Shown piece by piece: positions 8,676 through 16,500 of a stretch of 64,000 bases of DNA (position 1 is the first letter of the stretch; every line of letters starts with the position of its first letter). Both the position numbers and the translations under genes were made by a program. The stretch covers positions 62,001-126,000 of the forward strand of contig NZ_AXAI01000016.1 of the NCBI RefSeq assembly GCF_000472425.1. The letters run 5' to 3'. Origin of the DNA: Bradyrhizobium sp. Tv2a-2. GTDB lineage: Bacteria > Pseudomonadota > Alphaproteobacteria > Rhizobiales > Xanthobacteraceae. The notes beneath the pieces were generated by a model. The model searched no databases. It worked only from the letters and a program-made list of their open reading frames with translations, and had not been told where the DNA came from.

Positions 8676-9875
8676 TCAAGCGGCCGCCTTACGCTCGGCG
8701 GCGCGACGGCGGCTGCCGAGCAGCAGCGGCCCATAGGCCAGTGCGAAGCCGAAAAAGGCCGCCATCCAGGCAAAGCCCGCGATATGGAGCAAAATTTCGC
8801 TGCTGGCGGGATGAAGCACGGCACAGATGCGCGCGACGGCGGCGACGATGATGGCGAGATAGATCGCCTGCGTCCCAACCGAAGCGGTGAGCTCCTGGCC
8901 GGTATGGCCGAGGCTCGCGCGCGTCATCACCGCGAGCGTCATGACGCCAGCCGCGCCCGCCATCCAGGCATGGATGCCTGCGCTCGCCGGCACGAGGTCG
9001 AAGGCGGCCGCGGCATTGAGCAGCAAGCCGAGCGGCACAAAAGCGTAGCCGACATGGAGCACCAGAAGCAGCCGCTCGCGAAAGGTCCGCTCACCCGCCC
9101 AGCGCGATAGCCGCGCAAGCTGCAGCAGGCCGGCAAGCCCAAGCAAGCCGCCGGTGACCTGTTGATCCGGGGCGAAGATCCAGGCGAGCAGTGCAACGGC
9201 GCTTCCTGCGATCGTTGCCTTGTCGAAGCGGCCGAACGGCACCGGCAACCGGCCCGGTTCCTGCCGCACCAGCCAGTTGCGTGTGAAGCTTGGAATGATG
9301 CGCCCGCCGATCAGCGAGATCAAAAGCACCACCACGGCAATGCCGATGCGGATCGCATAATCGGCGCTGCCTGCGAAATGCGCCTCAAGGTGAAAGGTGA
9401 CATTGCCGGCGAATACCACGAGCACCAGCGCGACAACGGCCAGATTCCGCCAGTTCTTCCCTGCGACAATTTCCCTTGCGGCTGCCGCTGCGACCAGCAG
9501 CAGGAAGCTCGCATCGACCAGCATGGCGAGCCACCAGGTCGCGTCGGCCGAAAACGTCACCGCGATACGCCCGGCAAGCCAAACCGCGACAAGCGCGACC
9601 AGCGGCGTGCCCTGGATCGGCAGCCGGCCGGTCCAGTTCGGGATCGCCGTGAACAGGAAGCCGGTGATGACGGCAGGCAGATAGCCGTAGAGCATCTCAT
9701 GCACATGCCAGTCACGCGGGGCAAAGGCCGAGGTCAGGCGCAGTTCGCCGTAGAAAACCGGGAGCCAGACCAGGATCGCCACCCCCGCCTGGATCGCGCC
9801 AGCCAGGAAGAAGGGCCGAAAGCCGGCGGAAAACACCGACCAGCCCTGATAATCGCGATAACGAGGAACCGCCAT
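8676..9875 (-). CDS. nnrS: NnrS family membrane protein
   Basis: 399-residue polytopic inner-membrane protein with about twelve hydrophobic segments. The N-terminal GWSVFSAGFRPFFLAG is typical of NnrS, a heme- and copper-binding protein that relieves nitrosative stress during denitrification. Conserved His sites include DWHVHEMLYGY in the first third and LEAHF further on. I choose ATG 9875 (MAVPRYRDY); an upstream TTG at 9893 would add six unconserved residues. The gene is divergent from the Crp/Fnr regulator with a TTGA-N6-TCAA box between. The box centre is only about 28 bases from this start, so it suits the regulator better than nnrS. The biochemical role of NnrS is only partly known. Confidence 0.93.
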   Translation of the reverse strand: MAVPRYRDYQGWSVFSAGFRPFFLAGAIQAGVAILVWLPVFYGELRLTSAFAPRDWHVHEMLYGYLPAVITGFLFTAIPNWTGRLPIQGTPLVALVAVWLAGRIAVTFSADATWWLAMLVDASFLLLVAAAAAREIVAGKNWRNLAVVALVLVVFAGNVTFHLEAHFAGSADYAIRIGIAVVVLLISLIGGRIIPSFTRNWLVRQEPGRLPVPFGRFDKATIAGSAVALLAWIFAPDQQVTGGLLGLAGLLQLARLSRWAGERTFRERLLLVLHVGYAFVPLGLLLNAAAAFDLVPASAGIHAWMAGAAGVMTLAVMTRASLGHTGQELTASVGTQAIYLAIIVAAVARICAVLHPASSEILLHIAGFAWMAAFFGFALAYGPLLLGSRRRAAERKAAA

Positions 9876-9895
9876 TTTGATCCGTGCTCCCAAAC

Positions 9896-9909
9896 TTGAT
9901 CCGCCTCAA
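9896..9909. promoter_or_regulatory. FNR/NnrR-type box between nnrS and the regulator
   Basis: TTGATCCGCCTCAA fits TTGA-N6-TCAA, one base off the symmetric FNR palindrome TTGAT-N4-ATCAA. A site centred at 9902.5 with class II spacing would place a plus-strand start near 9944, ahead of the regulator at 10024. Confidence 0.6.
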
Positions 9910-10023
9910 ACGCTTTCGGCCACATTTGGGCACAACAGGGGACAGGCATTATTGTGCCGGGACAAACTCCCCGGCGGAAGTTGCGATCCAGTCGCGCCAA
10001 GCCCTGAGCTGCGGAGGGAGGAC

Positions 10024-10737
10024 ATGGCCACAGTCGACAATTCGATGGTTGCGCATTTGCCGCTGTTTGCGGGACTGACGGCCGCGGACCTCGCCGAGGT
10101 GCTGCGCGAGGCCCGCTCCAGCCGCTTTGCAAAAAGCAGCGCCGTGTTCGAGCAGGGTACGGATGCGACCTCCTTCTTCCTGCTGCTGCATGGCCATGTC
10201 CGCGCCAGCAAGACCACGCCTTCGGGCGAGCAGATCGTGGTTCGCTACGTTGCGCCCGGCGAGATATTTGGCGTGGCGCCGGCGATCGGGCTGCCGCATT
10301 ATCCGGCCACCGCGACCGCTGTCGACGAGAGCGTTGTGCTGGTCTGGCCCGCGACCGCCTGGCCGCGGCTGGTCGCCCGCTTTCCCCAGCTTGCCACCAA
10401 CACTCTGCAAACCGTCGGCAGCCGCCTGCAGGAAAGCCACACCCGCGTCGTCGAGATGTCGACCCAGCAGGTCGAGCAGCGCGTCGCGCACGCCTTGCTG
10501 CGGCTAGCCAAGCAATCGGGGCGCAAGCTCGATCACGGCGTCGAGATCGATTTTCCGATCAGCCGACAGGACATTGCGCAGATGACCGGCACTACCCTGC
10601 ATACCGTGAGCCGCATCCTGTCCGGATGGGAGCAGCAGGGCCTGGTCGAGAGCGGCCGGCAGCGCATCGTGCTGCGCGAACCGCATAAGATTTTCGTTCT
10701 TGCCGAGCAAACGCCTGGCGACAACTCCACGCGCTAA
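10024..10737 (+). CDS. Crp/Fnr family regulator, NnrR-like
   Basis: 237-residue transcription factor: cyclic-nucleotide-type sensor fold (about 10-125), dimer helix (about 130-160) and winged helix-turn-helix near the C-terminus (ISRQDIAQMTGTTLHTVSRI). There are no cysteines for an Fe-S cluster, as in NnrR/DNR-type nitric-oxide responders and unlike FNR itself. ATG 10024 is chosen because GGAGGGAGG lies just before it; an in-frame start at 9877 has no such site and would cover the regulatory box. Position between nnrS and the hemN/nirK genes supports a denitrification role. FixK-like function remains possible. A family A repeat begins at the stop. Confidence 0.87.
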   Translation: MATVDNSMVAHLPLFAGLTAADLAEVLREARSSRFAKSSAVFEQGTDATSFFLLLHGHVRASKTTPSGEQIVVRYVAPGEIFGVAPAIGLPHYPATATAVDESVVLVWPATAWPRLVARFPQLATNTLQTVGSRLQESHTRVVEMSTQQVEQRVAHALLRLAKQSGRKLDHGVEIDFPISRQDIAQMTGTTLHTVSRILSGWEQQGLVESGRQRIVLREPHKIFVLAEQTPGDNSTR

Positions 10738-10831
10738 AGCGCGATGAGATTTGGTTGAATCGTCATCGCGCCTTTGATTGAGCATGATCTTTTCGGAAAA
10801 CCGCTACACACTTTTCCGGATCATGCTTTAG
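10738..10831. repeat. Palindromic intergenic repeat, family A (both modules)
   Basis: Fills the whole gap between the regulator stop and the stop of the convergent DUF1858 gene. Module 1 pairs GCGCGATGA with TCATCGCGC. Module 2 pairs GAGCATGATC with GATCATGCT around a CGGAAAACCGCTACACACTT core. Near-identical copies are at 31295, 43692, 45694 and 57826. Partial copies are at 19771 (module 1) and 32968 (collapsed module 2). Confidence 0.85.
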
Positions 10832-11023
10832 TCAGCTGCAGGCGTGCAGCGTCCGCAGAAAAGCATCACAGTCGATGCCGTGCTCGCGGCAGGCGTCCTC
10901 GACGGTGTGGAAGGTTGCGATCGGGCAGCCGACGCAGCCCATCTTGTGCTGGAGGAACACGCGGATCGTATCGGGTGCGCCGCGCATCACATCGTCGACC
11001 AGATCATGCAGTGAGAAGGACAT
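10832..11023 (-). CDS. DUF1858 domain protein
   Basis: 63-residue protein matching DUF1858 over nearly its full length, with the paired cysteines Cys30 and Cys33 in KMGCVGCPIATFHTVEDAC and a third Cys in that segment. Such proteins sit next to denitrification and redox genes, and the cysteines suggest metal or disulfide chemistry, but no function is established. The start at 11023 follows GGAG at seven bases. A TTG-N8-CAA box lies 51-64 bases upstream. Gene order (nnrS, regulator, this, hemN, nirK) places it in the denitrification group. Confidence 0.87.
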   Translation of the reverse strand: MSFSLHDLVDDVMRGAPDTIRVFLQHKMGCVGCPIATFHTVEDACREHGIDCDAFLRTLHACS

Positions 11024-11073
11024 GGGCGTCTCCGTTCTGACTGGAACGGTAACGCCGGCGCAGCAACCCGTGT

Positions 11074-11087
11074 TTGTCGCTGCGCAA
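11074..11087 (-). promoter_or_regulatory. FNR/NnrR/FixK-type box upstream of the DUF1858 gene
   Basis: TTGCGCAGCGACAA on the minus strand keeps TTG-N8-CAA. Centred at 11080.5, class II spacing would start transcription near 11039, giving a leader of about 16 bases before the ATG at 11023. Confidence 0.5.
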
Positions 11088-11107
11088 GCTTGGGCGAGGT
11101 TCGCGGG

Positions 11108-12460
11108 CTACACAGCCCGGCTGTGCAGCCGCTGCGACTGGTCCAGATGCGCATCGAAGGCGGCGGCGACGCTGCGCACCAGGAAGCGCGACTTGTCAGC
11201 GACCTTGAGCGAGCTCCCCTCGAGTTCGACGACGCCGTCGGAGACGAGCTGCTCCAGGCGCGGCGCCGATCTCAGCATGGCGTCCGCACCTTTGCCATGG
11301 CGCGCGCAGACCGCGTCGATATCGACCCCGAAGTCGCACATGATGCGCTCGATGATCTCGCTGCGCAGAACATCGTCCTCCGTCATGGCATAGCCCTTGG
11401 CGGTGGCGAGGCGGCCGGTGGCGATGGCGTCCGAATAGGCGCCGATCGGAACCTCGTTCTGCACATAGCCCTGCGGCAGGTGCCCGATGGCGCTGGCGCC
11501 GAAGCCAAGCAGCACCGTGCTTTCGTCGGTGGTATAGCCCTGGAAGTTGCGGTGCAGTCGCCCTTCCCTGTACGCGATGGCCATCTTGTCGGACGGCAGC
11601 GCAAAGTGATCGAGCCCGATCTGGATGTAGCCCGCTTCCTTCAGCGCATTGGCAATCGCGCAAGCCTGGTCGTAACGTTCGACGCTGTCGGGCAGCCGGC
11701 TCTCGTCGATCTTGCGCTGATATTTCTTGAAGCTCGGGACGTGGGCGTAGCCGAACACGGCGAACCGCTCGGGGCGAAGCTCGATGCAGCGCCGAACCGT
11801 ATCCAGGCAGGAGGCGATGGTCTGGTGCGGCAGGCCGTAGATCAGATCGAAATTGAGCGCACGGACGCCCGCGCGCCGCAAATTGTCGGCCGCGGTCGCG
11901 GTCTCCTCGAAGCTCTGCACCCGGTTGATGGCATATTGCACCACGGGATCGAAGCTCTGCACGCCGAGGCTCGCCCGGTTGACGCCGCCAAGCGCCAGCG
12001 CGTCGATCATGCGCGATGAGAGCGAGCGCGGGTCGATCTCGATGGCGATCTCGGCCGACGGCAGCACGAAGAAGGACTGCCGGATTGCCCCGATCAGCTC
12101 GGTAAAGGATTCCGGCGCCATGATGGTCGGCGTACCGCCGCCGAAATGCACATGATCGACCTTCATGCGCCGCTCGATCTGCCGCGAGATCAGCTCGATC
12201 TCGCAGCGGAGCGCGGCTTCATAGACAGCGATCGGCTCATCGCGCTTGGCGACCGTGGTGTGGCAGCCGCAATACCAGCACATCGTGCGGCAGAACGGCA
12301 CGTGCAGATAGAGCGAGGCGGTGGCGTGCTGCGGCATCGCCCTGAGCCATTGGGCATAGGTATCAGGCCCGATCGTATCGGAGAAGTTGGGCGCCGTCGG
12401 GTAGCTCGTATATCTCGGCAGCCGCTCCTGCCCGTAGCACACCGCCAGATCTGCTTTCAT
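11108..12460 (-). CDS. hemN: Oxygen-independent coproporphyrinogen III oxidase
   Basis: Radical-SAM enzyme that decarboxylates coproporphyrinogen III to protoporphyrinogen IX without oxygen, in the cytoplasm. The 450 residues match the usual length of about 455. The 4Fe-4S cysteines are Cys57, Cys61 and Cys64 (CRTMCWYC), followed by the extra GCH typical of true HemN; GGGTPT marks SAM binding. I start at ATG 12460 (MKADLAVCYGQ); an upstream in-frame start at 12520 adds 20 unconserved residues. A TTGA-N6-GCAA box lies 83 bases upstream, in line with low-oxygen induction. Divergent from nirK. Confidence 0.95.
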   Translation of the reverse strand: MKADLAVCYGQERLPRYTSYPTAPNFSDTIGPDTYAQWLRAMPQHATASLYLHVPFCRTMCWYCGCHTTVAKRDEPIAVYEAALRCEIELISRQIERRMKVDHVHFGGGTPTIMAPESFTELIGAIRQSFFVLPSAEIAIEIDPRSLSSRMIDALALGGVNRASLGVQSFDPVVQYAINRVQSFEETATAADNLRRAGVRALNFDLIYGLPHQTIASCLDTVRRCIELRPERFAVFGYAHVPSFKKYQRKIDESRLPDSVERYDQACAIANALKEAGYIQIGLDHFALPSDKMAIAYREGRLHRNFQGYTTDESTVLLGFGASAIGHLPQGYVQNEVPIGAYSDAIATGRLATAKGYAMTEDDVLRSEIIERIMCDFGVDIDAVCARHGKGADAMLRSAPRLEQLVSDGVVELEGSSLKVADKSRFLVRSVAAAFDAHLDQSQRLHSRAV

Positions 12461-12542
12461 TTCGAACCTGCGATTCCGAATCGAGCTACCGGCAGACGCG
12501 AGCCTGCCAAACCGAACCATGACTCAAACTGAGAAAGTGACC

Positions 12543-12556
12543 TTGCGCTCACTCAA
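12543..12556 (-). promoter_or_regulatory. FixK/NnrR-type box upstream of hemN
   Basis: TTGAGTGAGCGCAA on the minus strand fits TTGA/C-N6-T/GCAA exactly. Class II spacing predicts a start near 12508 and a leader of about 48 bases to the hemN ATG. Confidence 0.6.
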
Positions 12557-12810
12557 AGTCGGGGCAGATTTCAAGAACGAAGTCCGAAAGCACCACATGT
12601 TCCCTGCAAGGTTTGAGCACGCATCATCAAACATATCTGATTTCCGGCGCGGATGCTTCACCAAAATAGGAGGCTGCGCATGGGCTGTTGAATTCCGCAA
12701 GCTCTTTGCTGCGAATTCGAGGAAAATATTCCGCACGAGGGCGGCGCGAGCGCACTTGACGTTTTTTTTGATTGAGCCCCGTCATAGCGCAAGTGCAAAG
12801 CAGCAGAACA

Positions 12811-12824
12811 TTGTCGCGGAACAA
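12811..12824 (+). promoter_or_regulatory. NnrR-type box upstream of nirK
   Basis: TTGTCGCGGAACAA keeps TTG-N8-CAA with full outer symmetry (TTGT/ACAA). Its centre at 12817.5 predicts a start near 12859. TACATG at 12844-12849 could be the -10. The nirK ATG is at 12884. Confidence 0.5.
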
Positions 12825-12883
12825 ATTGGGTTGCGGCGATCGGTACATGATGGCGGCGTTCAGACAACCAAAGGACGCTTCCC

Positions 12884-13978
12884 ATGTTCACCCGCAGAGC
12901 AGCCTTGATGAGCGCCGCGGCCGCAATCCTCGCGCTGGCAACGCCTGCGCTTGCCGCAGAACTGAATTTGCCGCGCCAGAAGGTTGACCTGGTCGCGCCG
13001 CCCTTCGTGCATCCCCATGAGCAGGCGACCAAGGAAGGTCCTGGGATCATTGAGTTCCGGCTCGTGATCCAGGAGAAAAAGGTGGTGATCGACGAGAAGG
13101 GCACCACCTTCCAGGCCATGACCTTCAACGGCTCGATGCCGGGACCGCTGATGGTGGTGCACGAGGGCGATTATGTCGAGGTCACGCTGGTCAATCCCGC
13201 GACCAACACCATGCCGCACAATATCGACTTCCATTCCGCAACCGGCGCGCTCGGCGGCGCCGCGCTGACCCTGATCAATCCCGGCGAGCAGGTGGTGCTG
13301 CGCTGGAAGGCGACCCGCACCGGCGTCTTTGTCTATCACTGCGCCCCCGGGGGCCCGATGATTCCCTGGCACGTTGTTTCCGGCATGAACGGCGCAGTGA
13401 TGGTGCTGCCGCGCGACGGACTCAATGACGGGCACGGCCATGCCTTGAGATACGACCGCGTCTACTACATCGGCGAGCAGGACCTCTACGTGCCGAGCGA
13501 CGAGAAGGGCAATTTCAAGTCCTACGACTCGCCCGGCGAGGCTTATAGCGACACCGAGGAGGTGATGCGCAAGTTGACCCCGACCCATGTCGTCTTCAAC
13601 GGCAAGGTCGGCGCGCTCACGGGCAAGAACGCCCTGACCGCCAAGGTCGGCGAGAACGTGCTGATCATCCACTCAGAGGCCAATCGCAACAGCCGTCCGC
13701 ATCTGATCGGCGGCCATGGCGACTATGTCTGGGAGACCGGCAAGTTCAGTAATCCGCCGGAGACCGGGCTCGAGACCTGGTTCATCCGCGGTGGCTCGGC
13801 GGGCGCTGCGATGTACAAGTTCCTGCAGCCCGGCATCTACGCCTATGTCACGCATAATCTGATCGAGGCCGCCGATCTCGGCGCCACCGCCCACTTCAAG
13901 GTCGAAGGCAAGTGGAACGACGACCTGATGACCCAGGTGAAGGCGCCGGCCGAGATCCCGCCCTCGGAAAGCAACTAG
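12884..13978 (+). CDS. nirK: Copper-containing nitrite reductase
   Basis: Periplasmic trimeric enzyme that reduces nitrite to nitric oxide. The 364 residues begin with a twin-arginine-like signal (FTRRAALM, then a hydrophobic run ending TPALAA). Type 1 copper ligands: His112, Cys153, His163, Met168. Type 2 ligands: His117, His152 and His324 (YVTHNLIEA). Asp115 and His273 match the catalytic pair by spacing to the known enzymes. Two cupredoxin domains are present and the length is normal. The ribosome site is AAGGA before ATG 12884. A TTG-N8-CAA box lies about 60 bases upstream. nirV follows after a hairpin. No nap, nor or nos genes are in the window. Confidence 0.98.
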   Translation: MFTRRAALMSAAAAILALATPALAAELNLPRQKVDLVAPPFVHPHEQATKEGPGIIEFRLVIQEKKVVIDEKGTTFQAMTFNGSMPGPLMVVHEGDYVEVTLVNPATNTMPHNIDFHSATGALGGAALTLINPGEQVVLRWKATRTGVFVYHCAPGGPMIPWHVVSGMNGAVMVLPRDGLNDGHGHALRYDRVYYIGEQDLYVPSDEKGNFKSYDSPGEAYSDTEEVMRKLTPTHVVFNGKVGALTGKNALTAKVGENVLIIHSEANRNSRPHLIGGHGDYVWETGKFSNPPETGLETWFIRGGSAGAAMYKFLQPGIYAYVTHNLIEAADLGATAHFKVEGKWNDDLMTQVKAPAEIPPSESN

Positions 13979-13983
13979 CCAAC

Positions 13984-14008
13984 AAGGGGCGGTCTCCGAT
14001 CGCCCCTT
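13984..14008 (+). terminator. Hairpin between nirK and nirV
   Basis: An 8-bp perfect stem, AAGGGGCG (13984-13991) with CGCCCCTT (14001-14008), has a 9-base loop and only a short T run after it. It is probably a partial terminator or 3' stabiliser that lowers nirV relative to nirK. Confidence 0.5.
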
Positions 14009-14025
14009 TCGCTTTCGAGGCCACC

Positions 14026-14904
14026 ATGCTGATCGCATTCAAGCTGAAACTGGCGCTGGCCTGTGTCGCGGGCCTTGCTTGCCCGTTTGCCGTCGCGCCG
14101 CTGGTCTCCGACCACGCCATGCACAACGCCGCCGCGCTTAGACCCGCTATGGTCGAGCTGGCACCGGGCGCCCTGTCCTATCGCGCCGCCGGCGAGTTCA
14201 CGCGGGACGGAAAGGTCGTGGAGGCTCCGCTTCTCTCCATTCACGTCTCCGGGCCGCTGTCGATCATGCAGCACCAGGTCTCGTCCGCCGACTACCAGGC
14301 CTGTGTCGATGATGGCGTCTGCCACGCCCTCGCCCATGACGTCGTCATCTCCCCGGAACGTCCGGCGGTCCAGGTGAACTGGCACGACGCCAGCGCCTAT
14401 GCGGCGTGGCTGTCGCGCAAGACGGGCGGCCGTTATCGCTTACCTACCGATCAGGAATGGGCGTTGGCGGCACGCAGCAGATTCCTCGATGACGGCGTGA
14501 CGGTTGACGCCGCCAATCCCGCGCAGCGCTGGATCGCCAGATATGACCGCGAAGCGGTGCGCGACGCCGATACGGCGACGCGGTCGTTCGGCACCTTTGG
14601 CATCAACGAGAACGGCCTCTCCGATCTCTCCGGCAATGTCTGGGAATGGACCGCGACCTGCTTTACGCGCAGCGTGCTCGGTGCTTCGGGCGCAGTTGCG
14701 AAGACCAATGCGAATTGCGGCGTCCGCATCGCCGAGGGCGCGCATCGAGCCTATGTCACCGATTTCATCCGCGACGCCCGTGCCGGCGGCTGCGCGGCCG
14801 GCACGCCACCCGACAATCTCGGCTTCCGGCTGGTACGGGATGAGCCGTCGTTCGCGGCCAGAATTGCCGAGCGGTTCGGCAAGACATTTTTTTTGCGCGG
14901 ATAG
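14026..14904 (+). CDS. nirV: NirV-like formylglycine-generating-enzyme (SUMF1) family protein
   Basis: 292-residue protein with an N-terminal hydrophobic export signal (LKLALACVAGLACPFAVA) followed by a SUMF1/FGE-sulfatase fold: VQVNWHDASAYAAWLS, YRLPTDQEWALAARS and GLSDLSGNVWEWTATC. Genes of this type sit directly after nirK in many denitrifiers and are called nirV; their role in nitrite reductase activity is unproven. The start at 14026 follows CGAGG, and the gap after nirK holds a hairpin. It converges on the hydrolase gene, with 6 bases between stops. Confidence 0.9.
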   Translation: MLIAFKLKLALACVAGLACPFAVAPLVSDHAMHNAAALRPAMVELAPGALSYRAAGEFTRDGKVVEAPLLSIHVSGPLSIMQHQVSSADYQACVDDGVCHALAHDVVISPERPAVQVNWHDASAYAAWLSRKTGGRYRLPTDQEWALAARSRFLDDGVTVDAANPAQRWIARYDREAVRDADTATRSFGTFGINENGLSDLSGNVWEWTATCFTRSVLGASGAVAKTNANCGVRIAEGAHRAYVTDFIRDARAGGCAAGTPPDNLGFRLVRDEPSFAARIAERFGKTFFLRG

Positions 14905-14910
14905 GCCGCC

Positions 14911-15699
14911 TCAGCGTGCGACGGCGGCCGGCAGGAAATCGGCAATCGCCTCCAGGAAAAGCTTCGGCGATTGCAGTTGCGGGACATGGGCGCAGCCCGG
15001 GATGATGTGCAGCCTCGCCTCCGGCAGCAGCGCTGCAAGCTCGTGCGACATCGGCGGCGGTGTCGCTTCGTCATGCTCGCCGACCATGACCAGCACGGGC
15101 ACCTTCACGCCTGAAACCTCACCGCGCAGATCGAGGCTGGCCAGCGCCTCGCAGGCAGCACCGAACACGCCGACGTCGGTGCGCAGGAAGGCCTCGCGGC
15201 GATCCTGCATCAGCATGGGATGCGCGGCCTGGAACTCCGGCGCGAACAGCCGGCGCATGGCGACATCGGTGATTGCGGCAAGGCCCTTCTCTCTTGCCGC
15301 TGTCGCCATGTTGCGGAAAGCCTGTCGACCTGGCTCGGAGAAGGCGGCACCGCTATCGGCCAGGATCAGCCGGGCGGCGAGCGCGGGATGACGGATCGCC
15401 ATCTGCAGCGCGACGAAACCGCCATAGCCATTGCCGAGCACGATCGCCTCGCCAACAGGCGCCGCCTCGCGGACGAGATCGGCCATGCGGTCGGCGACTG
15501 CATCAAGGCCGCCGGCAACAGCCCGCGAGCGGCCGAAGCCGGGCAGTTCGGGCACGATGACGCGAAACGACCCCGCAAGCTCGGGCACAACCGCATCGAA
15601 GCTGGCGCGGTCGGACAACAGCGAGTGGAACAGGAACAGCGGCGTCCCCGCCCCCTGCTCCGCAGCGTTGACGCTGCCGTCGACGAAAAGCCGGTCCAT
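14911..15699 (-). CDS. Alpha/beta-hydrolase fold protein lacking the nucleophile
   Basis: 262-residue protein with the alpha/beta-hydrolase layout of 3-oxoadipate enol-lactonase relatives: the oxyanion region FLFHSLLSD, then the nucleophile elbow, with Asp210 (GEHDEATPP) and His238 (PGCAHVPQL) as the other triad members. The elbow reads GNGYGG, so Gly91 stands where Ser is normal (G-x-S-x-G), and usual ester or lactone hydrolysis is unlikely. The rest of the fold looks intact and the gene is not frame-broken. ATG 15699 is preferred over a start 13 codons upstream. Divergent from the GntR regulator with a shared operator region. Function unknown. Confidence 0.8.
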   Translation of the reverse strand: MDRLFVDGSVNAAEQGAGTPLFLFHSLLSDRASFDAVVPELAGSFRVIVPELPGFGRSRAVAGGLDAVADRMADLVREAAPVGEAIVLGNGYGGFVALQMAIRHPALAARLILADSGAAFSEPGRQAFRNMATAAREKGLAAITDVAMRRLFAPEFQAAHPMLMQDRREAFLRTDVGVFGAACEALASLDLRGEVSGVKVPVLVMVGEHDEATPPPMSHELAALLPEARLHIIPGCAHVPQLQSPKLFLEAIADFLPAAVAR

Positions 15700-15794
15700 G
15701 CCTGTTCCCTCACAAAAATCCTCACCTGCGCCGCGCAAAGCGGCGCTCGCGGATGATTGATAGAGAAAAATGCAGCGATTTCAAGCTATCTCTC

Positions 15795-15826
15795 TTGACG
15801 TGATATTTCACGAATGCGAATATAAC
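15795..15826 (+). promoter_or_regulatory. Candidate promoter and operator of the gntR operon
   Basis: A -35-like TTGACG (15795-15800) overlaps the inverted repeat CGTGA-N4-TCACG (15799-15812). An AT-rich -10 region (AATATAAC, 15819-15826) follows. The symmetric site within the core promoter suits autoregulation by the GntR protein starting at 15850 and may also control the divergent hydrolase. Confidence 0.45.
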
Positions 15827-15849
15827 ACCTCTGGACACGAGAGACTTCC

Positions 15850-16500
15850 ATGCTTTTGCGGGAAAATGTCTATGAAAGCCTGCGTTCTGATATCCTGAGC
15901 TGCCGCCTGGCGCCTGGCGATGATATGCGAGAGCAGGAGCTCGCCGTGCGCTATGCCGTGAGCCGCCAGCCGGTGCGCGAAGCTTTGGCGCGGCTGGCGC
16001 GCGAGCATCTCGTCACGGTGCAGCCGCGGCAGGGTTACCGGGTCAATCCGATCTCGCTGTCTGACGCGCGCGATCTGCTGCGCTTTCGTGCCGCCCTGGA
16101 GCCGGCCTGTGTTGCGGAAGCGATCGAGAACGCCGCTGACGCCGCCTTGAAACGGCTGGACCAGTTCCGCAGCTTCTCCGGCGATCATGAGGCCTTCATC
16201 GCCTACAACCGCGCCTTCCACACGGCGCTGGCGAATGCATCGGGCAATCGCCGCATGGCGACCGCGCTGCGCGATTTGATCGAGCAGGCCGACCGCCTGG
16301 TGCGGGTCAGCATCGCCAATCTGAAAGGGCACAACCCCGCAAAGCTTGTCGCCGAGCACGCCGCGCTGATCGACGCCATGCAGCGGCGCGACCGGCGCAC
16401 GGCGTTGCGCATCATCAAGGACCACATCAGCCAGACCGAAAAACGCGTGTTGCCTGCGCTCAAGCGCAACGCGGTGATTGTCGAAGGGAGTGAGGCGTGA
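15850..16500 (+). CDS. GntR family regulator, FadR/FCD subfamily
   Basis: 216-residue repressor-type regulator: N-terminal winged helix-turn-helix (about 5-70; LAVRYAVSRQPVREALARL) and a C-terminal all-helical FCD ligand-binding domain (about 75-205). The metal-binding pattern is suggested by NRAFHTALANAS and the His in LVAEHAAL. It probably senses a small organic acid that is the substrate of the operon. Its stop overlaps the aldehyde dehydrogenase start by 4 bases (GTGA), so the two are co-translated. An inverted repeat lies in its promoter. The inducer cannot be told from sequence. Confidence 0.92.
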   Translation: MLLRENVYESLRSDILSCRLAPGDDMREQELAVRYAVSRQPVREALARLAREHLVTVQPRQGYRVNPISLSDARDLLRFRAALEPACVAEAIENAADAALKRLDQFRSFSGDHEAFIAYNRAFHTALANASGNRRMATALRDLIEQADRLVRVSIANLKGHNPAKLVAEHAALIDAMQRRDRRTALRIIKDHISQTEKRVLPALKRNAVIVEGSEA

